Shown here piece by piece: positions 1 through 8,256 of a DNA stretch of 64,000 nucleotides. Position 1 is the first letter of the stretch, and each line of letters begins with the position of its first letter. This DNA is from Sulfuricurvum sp. (GTDB lineage: Bacteria > Campylobacterota > Campylobacteria > Campylobacterales > Sulfurimonadaceae). The stretch is taken from contig JAQTTG010000002.1 in the NCBI GenBank assembly GCA_028710885.1, positions 375,285-439,284 of the forward strand, read 5' to 3'. The notes beneath the pieces are model-generated. The model ran no database searches. It was given only the letters and a program-made list of their open reading frames with translations, and was not told the origin of the DNA. A program made the position numbers and the translations under genes.

Positions 1-97
1 GCTCTATCTCAGCTCCAAGCTTTTCAGAGCCTTCTTTGAGCGCTTGCGCTTCAATTTCAAGTGTGTTTTTGGCTATTGCGATATAATCGTTGTTCAT
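1..97 (-). CDS. KpsF/GutQ-type sugar-phosphate isomerase, N-terminus only
   Basis: Partial gene running off the left edge; only the first 32 codons are present, starting at an ATG at 97. The start reads MNNDYIAIAKNTLEIEAQAL, which resembles the first helix of arabinose-5-phosphate isomerases (KdsD/KpsF), enzymes that make the KDO precursor for lipopolysaccharide. It is divergent from nnr with only 32 bases between them. With so little sequence the family call is tentative. Confidence 0.4.
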   Translation of the reverse strand, partial: MNNDYIAIAKNTLEIEAQALKEGSEKLGAEIE

Positions 98-129
98 AAA
101 TACAATTATAGCCGAAATGGACTTTATCC

Positions 130-1449
130 ATGCAAAATCTTTACCGAGAAGTCACTACATTAGATCATCGTGCTGTCGAAAAGTTTGCCCTCACTGAGCC
201 AATCATGATGGAACATGCCGCTTCCTCCATCGCTGATTATATTGTTCACCATTTTCCGATGGATTCTTCGGTATTAATTGTCTGCGGAAAAGGGAACAAC
301 GGTGCAGATGGTCGGATACTCGCACGGCAGCTTGAGGGAGAGTATCGCGTCTCAATGGCGTATCAATCCAACACCCATTATGATGTTATTGTCGATGCCC
401 TCTTTGGTAGTGGACTGAATCGTCCGCTCGATTCTGCAACCCGCGAACTGATACAAAGCCTCAACCAAACCAAAGCGTTCAAAATAGCCTGCGATGTCCC
501 CAGCGGTTTGTTCGAGGATGGAAACGTTGATCTTCAAACCTTCAAAGCCGATCTTACCATAACGATGGGCGCCCTCAAACGAAGCCTCTTTAGTGACGCT
601 GCCAAAGAGGTCGTCGGGGAAATCCTCGTTGCCAATTTGGGTGTTTCACGCTCACGTTATGAAATACCCTCTTCATGGCAGTTGCTCGATCCCTCTGATC
701 TCTCGTTACCGCTTCGCTCGAACGTTTCTACCCACAAAGGAACGTATGGTCATCTGGCGGTACTTTGCGGGGAAAAGATCGGTGCGTCCGTAATCGCAGG
801 CTCTGCCGCACTCCGTTTCGGCACAGGCTTAGTGAGCCTCATCAGCAACGAAAATGTTGCCATCCCTTATGAGCTGATGCAAAGCCATTCCATCCCCTCG
901 AATGCAACCGCCATTGCCTTAGGGATGGGTCTTGGTGTAGAGTTTTGTGACGATGAGCTAACACACCTGTTAGACAATGACCTCCCGCTGGTTTTGGATG
1001 CCGATATTTTTGCCCATCCGATGTTTTTGAGACTTCTAAAGCGCTACACCATCGTCCTCACTCCGCATCCCAAAGAGTTCACCCAAATTTTACGCGTCAC
1101 GGGGATAGCAGACATAGATGTGAGCGAATTACAAAACAACCGTTACGGCTATGCCGAGCAGTTTTGCGCCGCCTACCCTAACGCCGTGTTACTCCTCAAA
1201 GGCGCCAACGTTATCATTGGCAAGGATGTGGAGTTTTACATCAATCCTCACGGAACCGTCGCGCTTGCCAAGGGTGGAAGCGGTGACGTGCTGGGCGGTT
1301 TAATCGGCTCACTCCTCGCACAAGGATATTCACCGCTTGAATCAGCCATTCAAGGCTCGCTTGCCCATACTCTCGCGGCACGCGATTTTGATAAAAACAA
1401 CTATGCCCTCACCCCATTTGATCTGATTGAGAGAATTACCACTTTATGA
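130..1449 (+). CDS. nnr: Bifunctional NAD(P)H-hydrate epimerase / ADP-dependent NAD(P)H-hydrate dehydratase
   Basis: Repairs damaged NADHX and NADPHX in the cytoplasm. The N-terminal half is a YjeF_N epimerase domain with GKGNNGADG at residues 53-61. The C-terminal half is a ribokinase-like dehydratase domain with LTPHPKEF near residue 312 and the nucleotide-binding GGSGDVLGG near residues 382-390. At 439 residues it is slightly shorter than the usual fused enzyme of about 500 but has both domains. The last four bases overlap purN (ATGA), so the two are probably co-translated. Confidence 0.95.
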   Translation: MQNLYREVTTLDHRAVEKFALTEPIMMEHAASSIADYIVHHFPMDSSVLIVCGKGNNGADGRILARQLEGEYRVSMAYQSNTHYDVIVDALFGSGLNRPLDSATRELIQSLNQTKAFKIACDVPSGLFEDGNVDLQTFKADLTITMGALKRSLFSDAAKEVVGEILVANLGVSRSRYEIPSSWQLLDPSDLSLPLRSNVSTHKGTYGHLAVLCGEKIGASVIAGSAALRFGTGLVSLISNENVAIPYELMQSHSIPSNATAIALGMGLGVEFCDDELTHLLDNDLPLVLDADIFAHPMFLRLLKRYTIVLTPHPKEFTQILRVTGIADIDVSELQNNRYGYAEQFCAAYPNAVLLLKGANVIIGKDVEFYINPHGTVALAKGGSGDVLGGLIGSLLAQGYSPLESAIQGSLAHTLAARDFDKNNYALTPFDLIERITTL

Positions 1450-2000
1450 AAAAAATCGTTGCCCTATTTAGCGGCGAGGGGACAAACCTCGCCAACCTCA
1501 TCGAAAAAATCCATCTCAAACACGGTGCGCTCGTCTGCGCTATCACCAATAACCCCGATGCAGGGGGAATTGCCAAAGCACGCGCCGCACATATACCTGT
1601 GGAAATTTTAGATCATCGTGAGTATGATAGCCGCGAAGGCTACGATGCCGCATTGGTGGAGATGATTCGTGAATATACTCCCGATCTCGTCGTACTGTGC
1701 GGTTTTATGCGAATACTTACTCCCGTTTTTACCTCGAATATTCACTCTATCAACCTCCATCCCTCACTTCTCCCCGCTTTCAAAGGCGCAAGGGCAATTG
1801 AACGGAGTTATGAGAGCGAAGAGAATATCTGCGGTGTAACCGTCCATTGGGTCAGCGAAGATCTGGATGCCGGTGAGATAATCTTGCAAAAAAGTTTTAC
1901 TAAAAATTCTTCTGATACTTTAGAAGAATTTTCGGCTAAAATTCGCGAAATTGAGCATGAAATTTTACCCCTAAGCGTGATTAAAATTTTAAAGGACTAA
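1446..2000 (+). CDS. purN: Phosphoribosylglycinamide formyltransferase
   Basis: Transfers a formyl group from 10-formyl-tetrahydrofolate to GAR in purine synthesis. The 184-residue protein has the catalytic Asn-x-His block [12 protein letters not shown] (about residues 106-117) and the catalytic Asp in DLDAGEIIL (about 139-147), both standard for GART. The start overlaps the nnr stop by four bases, and thiG begins two bases after its stop, so nnr-purN-thiG looks like one operon. Confidence 0.95.
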   Translation: MKKIVALFSGEGTNLANLIEKIHLKHGALVCAITNNPDAGGIAKARAAHIPVEILDHREYDSREGYDAALVEMIREYTPDLVVLCGFMRILTPVFTSNIHSINLHPSLLPAFKGARAIERSYESEENICGVTVHWVSEDLDAGEIILQKSFTKNSSDTLEEFSAKIREIEHEILPLSVIKILKD

Positions 2001-2002
2001 AT

Positions 2003-2779
2003 ATGCATACATTACAAATCGGTAAATATACCCTCGGCAGCCGCCTCATCGTCGGAAGCGGGAAATACGACTCGTTTGAAATGACCAAAGCGGCAACCCT
2101 TGCCAGTGGATCGGAACTTATCACCGTAGCGGTTCGCCGTCTCAACATCACTAACCCAAACGAGCCGAATCTTCGCGATATCTTTGCAAACACAAATGTC
2201 AAATTCCTCCCCAACTCGGCAGGATGCACCACAGCTGAAGAGGCGATCACCCTCTTTCGTCTCACCCGCGAAGCGACGGGAATCGATCTCATCAAACTCG
2301 AAGTGATCGGTGACACCCAAAAAACACTCTACCCCGATGTACTGGAAACGATCAAAGCGTGTGAAGTGTTAGCGCGCGATGGCTTTACGATCATGGCATA
2401 CACCTCGGATGATCCGATCATGGCACGCCGTCTCGAAGATGCGGGAGCGCACGCGATCATGCCTCTCGCCGCCCCTATCGGATCAGGTCTTGGGGTTCAA
2501 AACCGCTATAACATCGTGTTTGTACGCGAAGCGGTAAAAGTACCGATTATCGTCGATGCGGGGATCGGATGTGCCAGTGATGCGGCGTTAGCAATGGAGT
2601 TAGGAGCGGATGGAGTTTTAACGAATACCGCGATAGCACAGGCTCAAAATCCGATGTTAATGGCAGAAGCAATGAAAAACGCGGTGATCGCAGGAAGACT
2701 CAGTTATTTAGCGGGTCGTATACCAAAACGTCCGTATGCGACAGCAAGTTCACCCGTGGACGGCATGATACAATTTTGA
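2003..2779 (+). CDS. thiG: Thiazole synthase
   Basis: Makes the thiazole phosphate half of thiamine from 1-deoxyxylulose-5-phosphate, dehydroglycine and ThiS thiocarboxylate. The 258-residue TIM barrel has the Schiff-base lysine in LIKLEVIGD (Lys98) and the C-terminal phosphate-binding segment [11 protein letters not shown] followed by [10 protein letters not shown]. Length and start fit the family. It closes the nnr-purN-thiG operon; no other thi genes are in the window. Confidence 0.96.
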   Translation: MHTLQIGKYTLGSRLIVGSGKYDSFEMTKAATLASGSELITVAVRRLNITNPNEPNLRDIFANTNVKFLPNSAGCTTAEEAITLFRLTREATGIDLIKLEVIGDTQKTLYPDVLETIKACEVLARDGFTIMAYTSDDPIMARRLEDAGAHAIMPLAAPIGSGLGVQNRYNIVFVREAVKVPIIVDAGIGCASDAALAMELGADGVLTNTAIAQAQNPMLMAEAMKNAVIAGRLSYLAGRIPKRPYATASSPVDGMIQF

Positions 2780-2848
2780 TTTTATACGCCTACGGAGCAA
2801 AGCCCCGCTAGGCTACGCTAACGCTGAGTTTACTTCAGCAGTAGGCTC

Positions 2849-2867
2849 AAAATCGCTTGCGATTTTT
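2849..2867 (+). terminator. Hairpin after thiG
   Basis: AAAATCGC-TT-GCGATTTT is a perfect 8-bp stem with a two-base loop running into T residues, 70 bases past the thiG stop. It looks like the factor-independent terminator of the nnr-purN-thiG operon. The A/T-rich stem base makes it weaker than a classical terminator. Confidence 0.55.
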
Positions 2868-2885
2868 AATCTCACATACTAATCC

Positions 2886-2955
2886 CCGTGATCCAATACC
2901 TAGAGCCGTTCCGAAGGCAGTAGTGCCGAGAGGAACGCGCGTTCTTGGATCACGG
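2886..2955. repeat. Long nested inverted repeat
   Basis: An 11-bp outer stem (CCGTGATCCAA at 2886-2896, TTGGATCACGG at 2945-2955) encloses GTTCC/GGAAC (2908-2912, 2932-2936) and an inner GGCA-GTAG-TGCC hairpin (2916-2927). All three stems share one axis, giving a 70-base rod. It lies between two convergent genes and has no coding potential. It may be a dispersed palindromic element of this genome or a transcribed structure. Confidence 0.6.
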
Positions 2956-2967
2956 TATGATCTTTTG

Positions 2968-2995
2968 GTACTTTTCTGACTAAACAGAAAAGTAC
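2968..2995. terminator. Hairpin at the 3' end of the MFS gene
   Basis: GTACTTTTCTG (2968-2978) and CAGAAAAGTAC (2985-2995) form a perfect 11-bp stem with a 6-base loop, one base from the stop codon of the minus-strand transporter gene. The position between convergent genes suggests a transcription barrier working on either strand. There is no clear U tract. Confidence 0.5.
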
Positions 2996-2996
2996 A

Positions 2997-4229
2997 TTAA
3001 GCTTCAATATAATCCAAATCTTTATGAAACGTATCGTGCGTCAATGCAAGAGCAATAAGCGCCAACGTAAATGAAACCGCCCCGACAATAGCTCCCGCAC
3101 TCAATACTCCGACACTCCCTTTTAAAAGTATAAATGAAGAGGTGATCGGTACCACGGCACCGCGAACAAAATTAGGAACCGTTGTCGCCACAGTAGCACG
3201 GATATTGGTTCCGAACTGCTCCGCCGCCATTGTGATAAAGAGCGCCCAATAGCCACAAAATACACCCATCACAAACACTGCAATGTAAAATTGCTCGGCA
3301 CTTGCACCCTGAAGGGTATAGTAATACAGTACACTTGCGAGGGAAAAAGCCATAAAAAGAGAAAATGCTTTCTTTCGGCTTTTCATGATTTGAGACAAAT
3401 AACCACTTCCCATATCACCGAATGCCAAACCGATATAACAATACATCAGCGCTTTTCCTGCAGTAACATCCCCGCTAATCGCCAATGCTTTGGCAAACTC
3501 AGGAGAAAACATCACCAAAATACCGACAACGTACCAAAGAGGGATACCGATCGCGATAGCCTTGATGTATTTTGTGAACAATCTTTTATGGGTAAAGAGG
3601 GCAAAGAAATCGCCACGTTTAACATCATCGCTCACATTATGTTCAAACATTTTCGATTCAGAGACTCTAAAACGCAAGACTAGGAGTAAAAAGCCCAAAA
3701 CTGCCCCAAAAATATAGGCATTTCGCCACGCAAAATGTTCCGCGACCAAATCAGCGGCAACCACCCCCAAAACTCCGAAGCTGGCAATCGTCATAATTCC
3801 ATACCCTCGGAGATTTTTTGGAAGAATTTCTGCCACCAGCGTCACTCCTGCTCCCAATTCACCGGCCAAACCGATACCGGCAATAAATCTAAGCGCCGCA
3901 TATTGTTCGACATTTGTTACAAACGCATTAAGCAAATTGGCCAACGAATAAAGAATAATGGAAGCGAATAGTACGGATAATCGTCCTCGCTTATCTCCCA
4001 ATACCCCCCATAAAATTCCGCCGATGAGCATTCCCCCCATCTGCATATTAAGGATAATCGATCCCCATGAAGTAATCGCATCACCCTCAAGCCCCAACTC
4101 TTTAAGACTTGCCACACGAACAACGCCAAACAAAATTAGATCGTAAATATCGACGAAATACCCCATTGCGATAACGATGACAGGTAAAATAAGGACTTGT
4201 TTGACAATAGAAATTCGAGATGGTTTCAT
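2997..4229 (-). CDS. Major facilitator superfamily transporter
   Basis: A 410-residue integral membrane protein with about 12 hydrophobic segments. The loop between the second and third segments carries GGILWGVLGDKRGR, the MFS signature, and GIGLAGELGAGVTL resembles the fifth-helix motif of the sugar/organic-acid branch. The substrate cannot be told from sequence. It lies nine bases downstream of an NSS-family transporter on the same strand, so the two are probably one transcript and may handle related solutes. Confidence 0.85.
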   Translation of the reverse strand: MKPSRISIVKQVLILPVIVIAMGYFVDIYDLILFGVVRVASLKELGLEGDAITSWGSIILNMQMGGMLIGGILWGVLGDKRGRLSVLFASIILYSLANLLNAFVTNVEQYAALRFIAGIGLAGELGAGVTLVAEILPKNLRGYGIMTIASFGVLGVVAADLVAEHFAWRNAYIFGAVLGFLLLVLRFRVSESKMFEHNVSDDVKRGDFFALFTHKRLFTKYIKAIAIGIPLWYVVGILVMFSPEFAKALAISGDVTAGKALMYCYIGLAFGDMGSGYLSQIMKSRKKAFSLFMAFSLASVLYYYTLQGASAEQFYIAVFVMGVFCGYWALFITMAAEQFGTNIRATVATTVPNFVRGAVVPITSSFILLKGSVGVLSAGAIVGAVSFTLALIALALTHDTFHKDLDYIEA

Positions 4230-4238
4230 TAAACCCCT

Positions 4239-5582
4239 TTAAAACGTAATAATGCCCATTAAATTGAGCATAACAAAAATAAGTGCAATTGGAGCAATGT
4301 AACGGATGCTGAAATACCATAGAGGGAAAGACCATCCCAACTGTGACTTCAAAACCGAAGTGACCCGCTCTTTCTCGATTACAAATCCAACGAAAATTGC
4401 CATAATAAATCCGGCTACCGGCAATAAAACCGACGAGGTGAGGTAATCCATCCAATCAAAAAAGTTTTTGCCGCCCCACGTCAGATACGGAGCACTCCAT
4501 TCTATTTGTGAAAGTATCGCAACGATTCCGAAAAGATAAAATATCAATCCGATAACAATTGCGGCCTTTAGACGTGTCATGTCAAATTTATCGATAAGAT
4601 ATTGAACCATCGGCTCGACGAGTGATACTGCCGAGGTTAGCCCTGCAAACGCCAATGCAAAAAAGAAAAGAACCGCAAAAATACTTCCGATTGCCCCCAT
4701 GGCGTAAAAAACAGCCGGCAAAGAGATAAATACAAGGCCAGGGCCCTTAGCTGGTTCAGCTCCATATTGAAACAAAAAGGTAAACAGTACCATTCCCGCC
4801 ATCAAAGCGATCAGTGTATCTCCGGCAATGACAAATAACGTACTGTGGACGATATTTCCCCCTTTGGGAAGTGATGCCGAATAAATCATAATAGAACCAT
4901 ACCCCAAAGAGAGGGTAAAAAAGGCATGACCGACCGCCACTGCAAACGCTTCAGAGTTCAGTTTGCTCCAATCGGCGGCAAACATATACGAAGCCGCATG
5001 GGAAAAACTGCTCATTGTCATCGCGTAAGCGAACATAATGGCAAGAATGGCAATGAGCAACGGCATCAAAATCATGTTAAATTTTTCAATCCCGCCCTTA
5101 ATCCCCTTGGCTACGACAATTGTCGTAATCAAGAACGCAAGGGTATGATAAAAAATTTGGGTTCCGACACCTTGGGTCAACATCGTATTAAATGTTACTT
5201 CCGCTTCAGCAATCGATGCGGGAAGGCGAGTTGAAGCGACAACGATATAATTTAGAATCCATCCGATGACGACCGAATAATACATCATGACCAATGTACT
5301 GGTTACAGCCATCCATCCCGCATGTTTCCAAAGTCCCTTGTGACGTGGAGCAAGATGTTCAAAATTGGTGTTACAATCCCGCCGCCCCAAATAACCGATC
5401 AACATTTCAGCGATCATAACCGAAAAGCCGACCAGCATTACGGTAATCAGATAAACAAGGACAAAGGCACCGCCACCGTACTTTCCTGTAATATAAGGAA
5501 ATTTCCAGATGTTTCCCAACCCCACAGCCGCACCCACGGCAGAAATCATAAATCCAAATCGGCTAAACTGTGCTATTTTCAT
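4239..5582 (-). CDS. Sodium-dependent transporter, neurotransmitter:sodium symporter (SNF) family
   Basis: A 447-residue inner membrane protein with about 11 hydrophobic segments. The N-terminus has the LeuT-fold sodium-site signature GAAVGLGNIWKFPY followed by GGGAFVLVYL, typical of bacterial NSS transporters that import amino acids with Na+. The length fits the 11-helix bacterial branch. It is the first gene of a two-gene transporter operon with the MFS gene. The substrate is not predictable here. Confidence 0.9.
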   Translation of the reverse strand: MKIAQFSRFGFMISAVGAAVGLGNIWKFPYITGKYGGGAFVLVYLITVMLVGFSVMIAEMLIGYLGRRDCNTNFEHLAPRHKGLWKHAGWMAVTSTLVMMYYSVVIGWILNYIVVASTRLPASIAEAEVTFNTMLTQGVGTQIFYHTLAFLITTIVVAKGIKGGIEKFNMILMPLLIAILAIMFAYAMTMSSFSHAASYMFAADWSKLNSEAFAVAVGHAFFTLSLGYGSIMIYSASLPKGGNIVHSTLFVIAGDTLIALMAGMVLFTFLFQYGAEPAKGPGLVFISLPAVFYAMGAIGSIFAVLFFFALAFAGLTSAVSLVEPMVQYLIDKFDMTRLKAAIVIGLIFYLFGIVAILSQIEWSAPYLTWGGKNFFDWMDYLTSSVLLPVAGFIMAIFVGFVIEKERVTSVLKSQLGWSFPLWYFSIRYIAPIALIFVMLNLMGIITF

Positions 5583-5678
5583 CCCATTCCTTAATTATTT
5601 CTCTAATAAGAACCTATAGCAAAATTGGTTCCCTATTGCTGTAAAATTGTATGAATTATAGCAAAGTTGAAAAAGGTA

Positions 5679-5707
5679 TTGACATCCAAGTGATTTTAAA
5701 TTATAAT
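5679..5707 (+). promoter_or_regulatory. Consensus sigma-70 promoter of the tRNA cluster
   Basis: TTGACA (5679-5684) and TATAAT (5702-5707) match the sigma-70 consensus exactly and are 17 bases apart. The predicted start near 5714 lies about 36 bases before tRNA-Pro. A GC-rich stretch (CGCC) follows the -10 box, as is usual for stringently controlled stable-RNA promoters. Confidence 0.88.
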
Positions 5708-5749
5708 TTCGCCTCACTAATTAGCTCGCTTGAGTAAATTAGGAAGTGT

Positions 5750-5827
5750 CGGGGCGTAGCTCAGTATGGTTAGAGTACTTGGTTTGGGACCAAGGGGCCG
5801 GAGGTTCGAGTCCTCTCGCCCCGACCA
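5750..5827 (+). tRNA. tRNA-Pro (TGG)
   Basis: Acceptor stem CGGGGCG/CGCCCCG, anticodon stem CTTGG/CCAAG with loop TTTGGGA giving anticodon TGG, T arm with TTCGAGT, and an encoded CCA. It is first in a cluster of five tRNA genes. Confidence 0.96.
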
Positions 5828-5877
5828 CGTGTTTTTTGCTTTTCTTGTATCATTCAAAATAGACTTAATATATTCAT

Positions 5878-5955
5878 GGTGGGTGTAGCTCAGTCGGTTA
5901 GAGCACTAGATTGTGGTTCTGGGGGTCGTGGGTTCGAGACCCATCACCCACCCCA
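5878..5955 (+). tRNA. tRNA-His (GTG)
   Basis: Acceptor stem GTGGGTG/CACCCAC, with the histidine-specific extra G (position -1, base 5878) opposite discriminator C. The anticodon loop TTGTGGT gives GTG. CCA is encoded. Confidence 0.96.
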
Positions 5956-6003
5956 TGTTTTTTATTTTGATACCTTTTGATACGCGATGTTTTAGAAGGA
6001 TGT

Positions 6004-6080
6004 GCGTTCGTAGCTCAACTGGATAGAGTAACGGACTTCGGATCCGTAGGTTATAGGTTCGAACCCTATCGGGCGCACCA
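6004..6080 (+). tRNA. tRNA-Arg (TCG)
   Basis: Acceptor stem GCGTTCG/CGGGCGC with two G-T pairs, anticodon stem ACGGA/TCCGT with loop CTTCGGA giving TCG, T loop TTCGAAC, and encoded CCA. Confidence 0.95.
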
Positions 6081-6091
6081 TATATACTCTC

Positions 6092-6168
<77 letters not shown>

Positions 6169-6184
6169 CCTTAGACTTTTATGT

Positions 6185-6269
6185 GCGGATGTGGTGAAAT
6201 TGGTAGACACGCCAGACTTAGGATCTGGTGCCGCAAGGTGTGAAGGTTCAAGTCCTTTCATCCGCACCA
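6185..6269 (+). tRNA. tRNA-Leu (TAG), island integration site
   Basis: A type II tRNA of 85 bases with acceptor GCGGATG/CATCCGC, anticodon stem CCAGA/TCTGG with loop CTTAGGA giving TAG, a long variable arm (TGCCGCAAGGTG) and encoded CCA. Its last 57 bases, from the anticodon stem to the CCA, recur exactly at 28457-28513. The gene stays whole because the incoming element restores its 3' half. Confidence 0.96.
6213..6269 (+). repeat. Left attachment site (direct repeat) of the genomic island
   Basis: This 57-base stretch from CAGACTTAGG to the terminal CCA of tRNA-Leu is identical, base for base, to 28457-28513. The right copy sits just beyond a tyrosine integrase gene. A tRNA 3' end duplicated next to an integrase is the standard mark of site-specific integration. 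Confidence 0.95.
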
Positions 6270-6329
6270 CCCTTGAATAGGGACTTTCAAAGCTTTTTCT
6301 TCATTTTTTAAGAATTCACAAAAATCTTT

Positions 6330-6350
6330 TTTTACTACATTTTTACTACA
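6330..6350 (+). repeat. Tandem TTTTACTACA sites at the left island end
   Basis: TTTTACTACA occurs at 6330-6339 and 6341-6350, about 60-80 bases inside the left attachment site. The same motif occurs as a pair at 28309-28331 inside the right end, in the same orientation. The placement suits integrase arm-type binding sites flanking the core in the excised circle. Confidence 0.5.
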
Positions 6351-6535
6351 AACATCAATCTGAGTTCAAACTTCTTATTTCGTGATAATGTTATATTTTC
6401 AACAAACCTTCCCTAACTCCTCCATTCATGAAAAAAATTGCAACGTTATGAATCGTTTTGATACGCTTTGATAGCCTATGAAAATTTATTAACATCCTTC
6501 ATTTTTTCAATTATGATTCCTCCGTTACGATTATT

Positions 6536-6622
6536 CAACGGGGTACCAAGTGTTTTATCACTCCCAAGTGATGGAAGCCTCTCGGCTTCCCGTTGAGTAA
6601 TTCAATTGGGACACTTGGTACC
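6536..6622. repeat. Cluster of four overlapping inverted repeats
   Basis: GGTACCAAGTGT (6542-6553) pairs with ACACTTGGTACC (6611-6622). CAACGGG (6536-6542) pairs with CCCGTTG (6589-6595). Inside lie two small perfect hairpins, ATCACT-CCCA-AGTGAT (6557-6572) and GGAAGC-CTCTCG-GCTTCC (6573-6590). The two outer pairings share base 6542, so they are alternatives. Such a junction is seen in origins, recombination sites and regulatory RNAs; none can be chosen from sequence alone. Confidence 0.6.
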
Positions 6623-7112
6623 TGCTCCCTACTCAAATCCATTTTCATTGTTCAATAAATAGATAGGCGTATCATCAAGCGTCTGGTGAAGTATATGTTT
6701 TGATTGTGACCATCATAGTCTCTGCTCATAATGCAGTACCCAAAATATAGAAAAAAGAGTAGAAATTGATGCGGCTGCGGCTGGCTCTCACAGGGAAACC
6801 AAAAGGGGGATCGATCACACGCGAAAAGTGGCGCTGTGGTAGATACTATGCTCTCTGCACCTTCTCATACCGACCTAAATCCAAGACTCTCACATAATGG
6901 ACACGGAACAAACTGTACAGCACAACCGACAGTTGCTGGTATGCTCTTGCCGAGCGTGAAAAAGGCGAAGAGGCTATTCGACGATCAATCGAAACGACGG
7001 AATTATAACGTAAATGTAGTTAGTGGAATTACAAGTGCGGAGAAGTATGCCCAATTTTTTGGGAGCTTTGAAGCCCCTAACTACATCATCTCCTCACTTC
7101 TTACTCTGGAAT

Positions 7113-7817
7113 TTATCTTAACGTTGCTTTAGCATTTACAATTCTTTTATGTAGTTCTCGATCGTTTTTCAAGAGAAATTCATTAAATGTTCTATCAAAA
7201 GAATTAATTTTATCGAGAACTTGATTTGCTGCAATACCTCGATTAGTTAAAAGATAATAGCAGTCTTTACTGTTGACATTTTCGAGCATAGAATATAAGG
7301 TTTTTTTGATTTCCGATAATAATGGGTTTTTCGATTGAATCGCTTCAATTTGGTCTCGAAGATAGTTTTTAGCATTTTTTTCAATATCTGTGTAGTTCGA
7401 ATTTATGAGTATTCTCATCCATGCATATGTGATATGATGACCTAGTAAACTCGGTATTGGAATAATTTTCAATAATTTTTTTCTATGTAGTAATTTAGAT
7501 AAAATCTTTTTAATAATTTCTGTTTTGACTATATCAACTTCCCCACCATATTGGCGAAAATCAAGAATTAGGTTTATCAATTCTACCTTATGGATATTGT
7601 CTTCTATCTTCATTTTTCCTTCTCCAAAAATAAGCCAATTTGGGTCGAGGTTAAACCTATACTTTAACATTGCAACTTCTTCTATCTGAAGTCTTCTTTT
7701 AGCTTGCTCGATATTATTGTAAATCTGCTTCGAGACGTTAAATTCTTTAGCCATTTCTACTTGTTTTAAGCCTATCTCTTCACGGGCATATTTTAATCTT
7801 TTCGCAATTTCTTTCAT
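7113..7817 (-). CDS. CI-like helix-turn-helix repressor
   Basis: A 234-residue protein with an N-terminal XRE/HTH_3 domain (residues 4-60): RLKYAREEIGLKQVEMAKEF, then NVSKQIYNNIEQAKRRLQIE. The C-terminal 170 residues are unlike the LexA/CI peptidase: no Ser-Lys dyad block was seen. It is transcribed away from the 7996-9968 module, and two 21-base palindromes lie in the shared control region, so it most likely represses itself and that module. The gene is A/T-rich, as is usual for phage-like regulators. Confidence 0.75.
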   Translation of the reverse strand: MKEIAKRLKYAREEIGLKQVEMAKEFNVSKQIYNNIEQAKRRLQIEEVAMLKYRFNLDPNWLIFGEGKMKIEDNIHKVELINLILDFRQYGGEVDIVKTEIIKKILSKLLHRKKLLKIIPIPSLLGHHITYAWMRILINSNYTDIEKNAKNYLRDQIEAIQSKNPLLSEIKKTLYSMLENVNSKDCYYLLTNRGIAANQVLDKINSFDRTFNEFLLKNDRELHKRIVNAKATLR

Positions 7818-7835
7818 TCTTTTTCCTATTTATAG

Positions 7836-7856
7836 CAGTCAATATTTTATTGACTG
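7836..7856. promoter_or_regulatory. Operator O1 of the island switch
   Basis: CAGTCAATA-TTT-TATTGACTG is a perfect palindrome with a three-base centre. Its right arm contains TTGACT (7850-7855), which is the -35 box of a rightward promoter: 17 bases on is TATTTA (7873-7878). Confidence 0.75.
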
Positions 7857-7884
7857 TAAAGAATTTTACAAATATTTACTTTGA

Positions 7885-7905
7885 TAGTCAAGATTTTATT
7901 GACTA
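7885..7905. promoter_or_regulatory. Operator O2 of the island switch
   Basis: TAGTCAA-GATTTTA-TTGACTA repeats the AGTCAA-N-TTGACT architecture of O1, 49 bases centre to centre. Read leftward, its left arm gives the -35 box TTGACT (plus-strand 7886-7891), and TAAAAT (plus-strand 7863-7868) lies 17 bases on as the -10 box of the repressor gene promoter. Confidence 0.75.
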
Positions 7906-7995
7906 TTTTTCATAAATAAAATTGCTCATGTAAGCTTTTGAAATCGTACGAAATTAAATGTATTCAAAAAGGCCTTTTTGAATAAGGGAAAAATT

Positions 7996-8256
7996 GTGAC
8001 AGAAAAAGAACTCGTGGAAAAAATGTATGAAAAGCATCAAAAATGGGTTTTGGATGCGAAAGAAGCGCCTAAAGAATGGGGTAGAAGCTACTCCCATATC
8101 AGTAAATTGTTTGGAGGGAAAGACGCAATTCCCGATTCAATTATTTTAGCGAAGCAAATCATTCCTCCGTGGGTAATGTATGGCACAAGGCGCATGTGGA
8201 AAATAACCGACATAGCACACTGGATTATCAATACAGAAAAAACGAATAAATCATGA
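7996..8256 (+). CDS. Small predicted DNA-binding protein, first gene of an unknown module
   Basis: An 86-residue protein, from a GTG start preceded by AAGGG seven bases upstream; a TTG at 7978 in the same frame has no ribosome site. The second half (IPDSIILAKQIIPPWVMYGT, then RRMWKITDIAHWI) looks like a short AlpA/MerR-type DNA-binding domain such as those of excisionases. It is first after the rightward promoter of the repressor switch, where phages and islands often keep such a gene. Function is inferred, not shown. Confidence 0.55.
   Translation: MTEKELVEKMYEKHQKWVLDAKEAPKEWGRSYSHISKLFGGKDAIPDSIILAKQIIPPWVMYGTRRMWKITDIAHWIINTEKTNKS

Larger units (their letters stand above)
6270..7112. other. 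Non-coding left end of the island
   Basis: About 840 bases without a convincing gene. It holds the arm-like TTTTACTACA pair, a TTTTGATACGC/TTTGATAGCC near-repeat at 6456-6475, and a dense cluster of inverted repeats at 6536-6622. From 6770 to 6992 one plus-strand frame is open except for a single TAA at about 6896, ending in ALAEREKGEEAIRR, which may be the remnant of a decayed gene. A 98-codon frame at 6836-7132 lacks a ribosome site and is not called. Confidence 0.5.

Noticed and set aside
2012..2320. Long antisense frames opposite thiG
   Set aside because: thiG has every family motif in the plus frame; the antisense frames mirror its codon pattern and have no start signals.
6836..7132. 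98-codon open frame on the plus strand near the left island end
   Set aside because: No ribosome site, unusual residue use (MVDTMLSAPSHTDLNPRLSH), and it runs into the 3' end of the repressor gene on the other strand. Better explained as chance or as part of a decayed gene.
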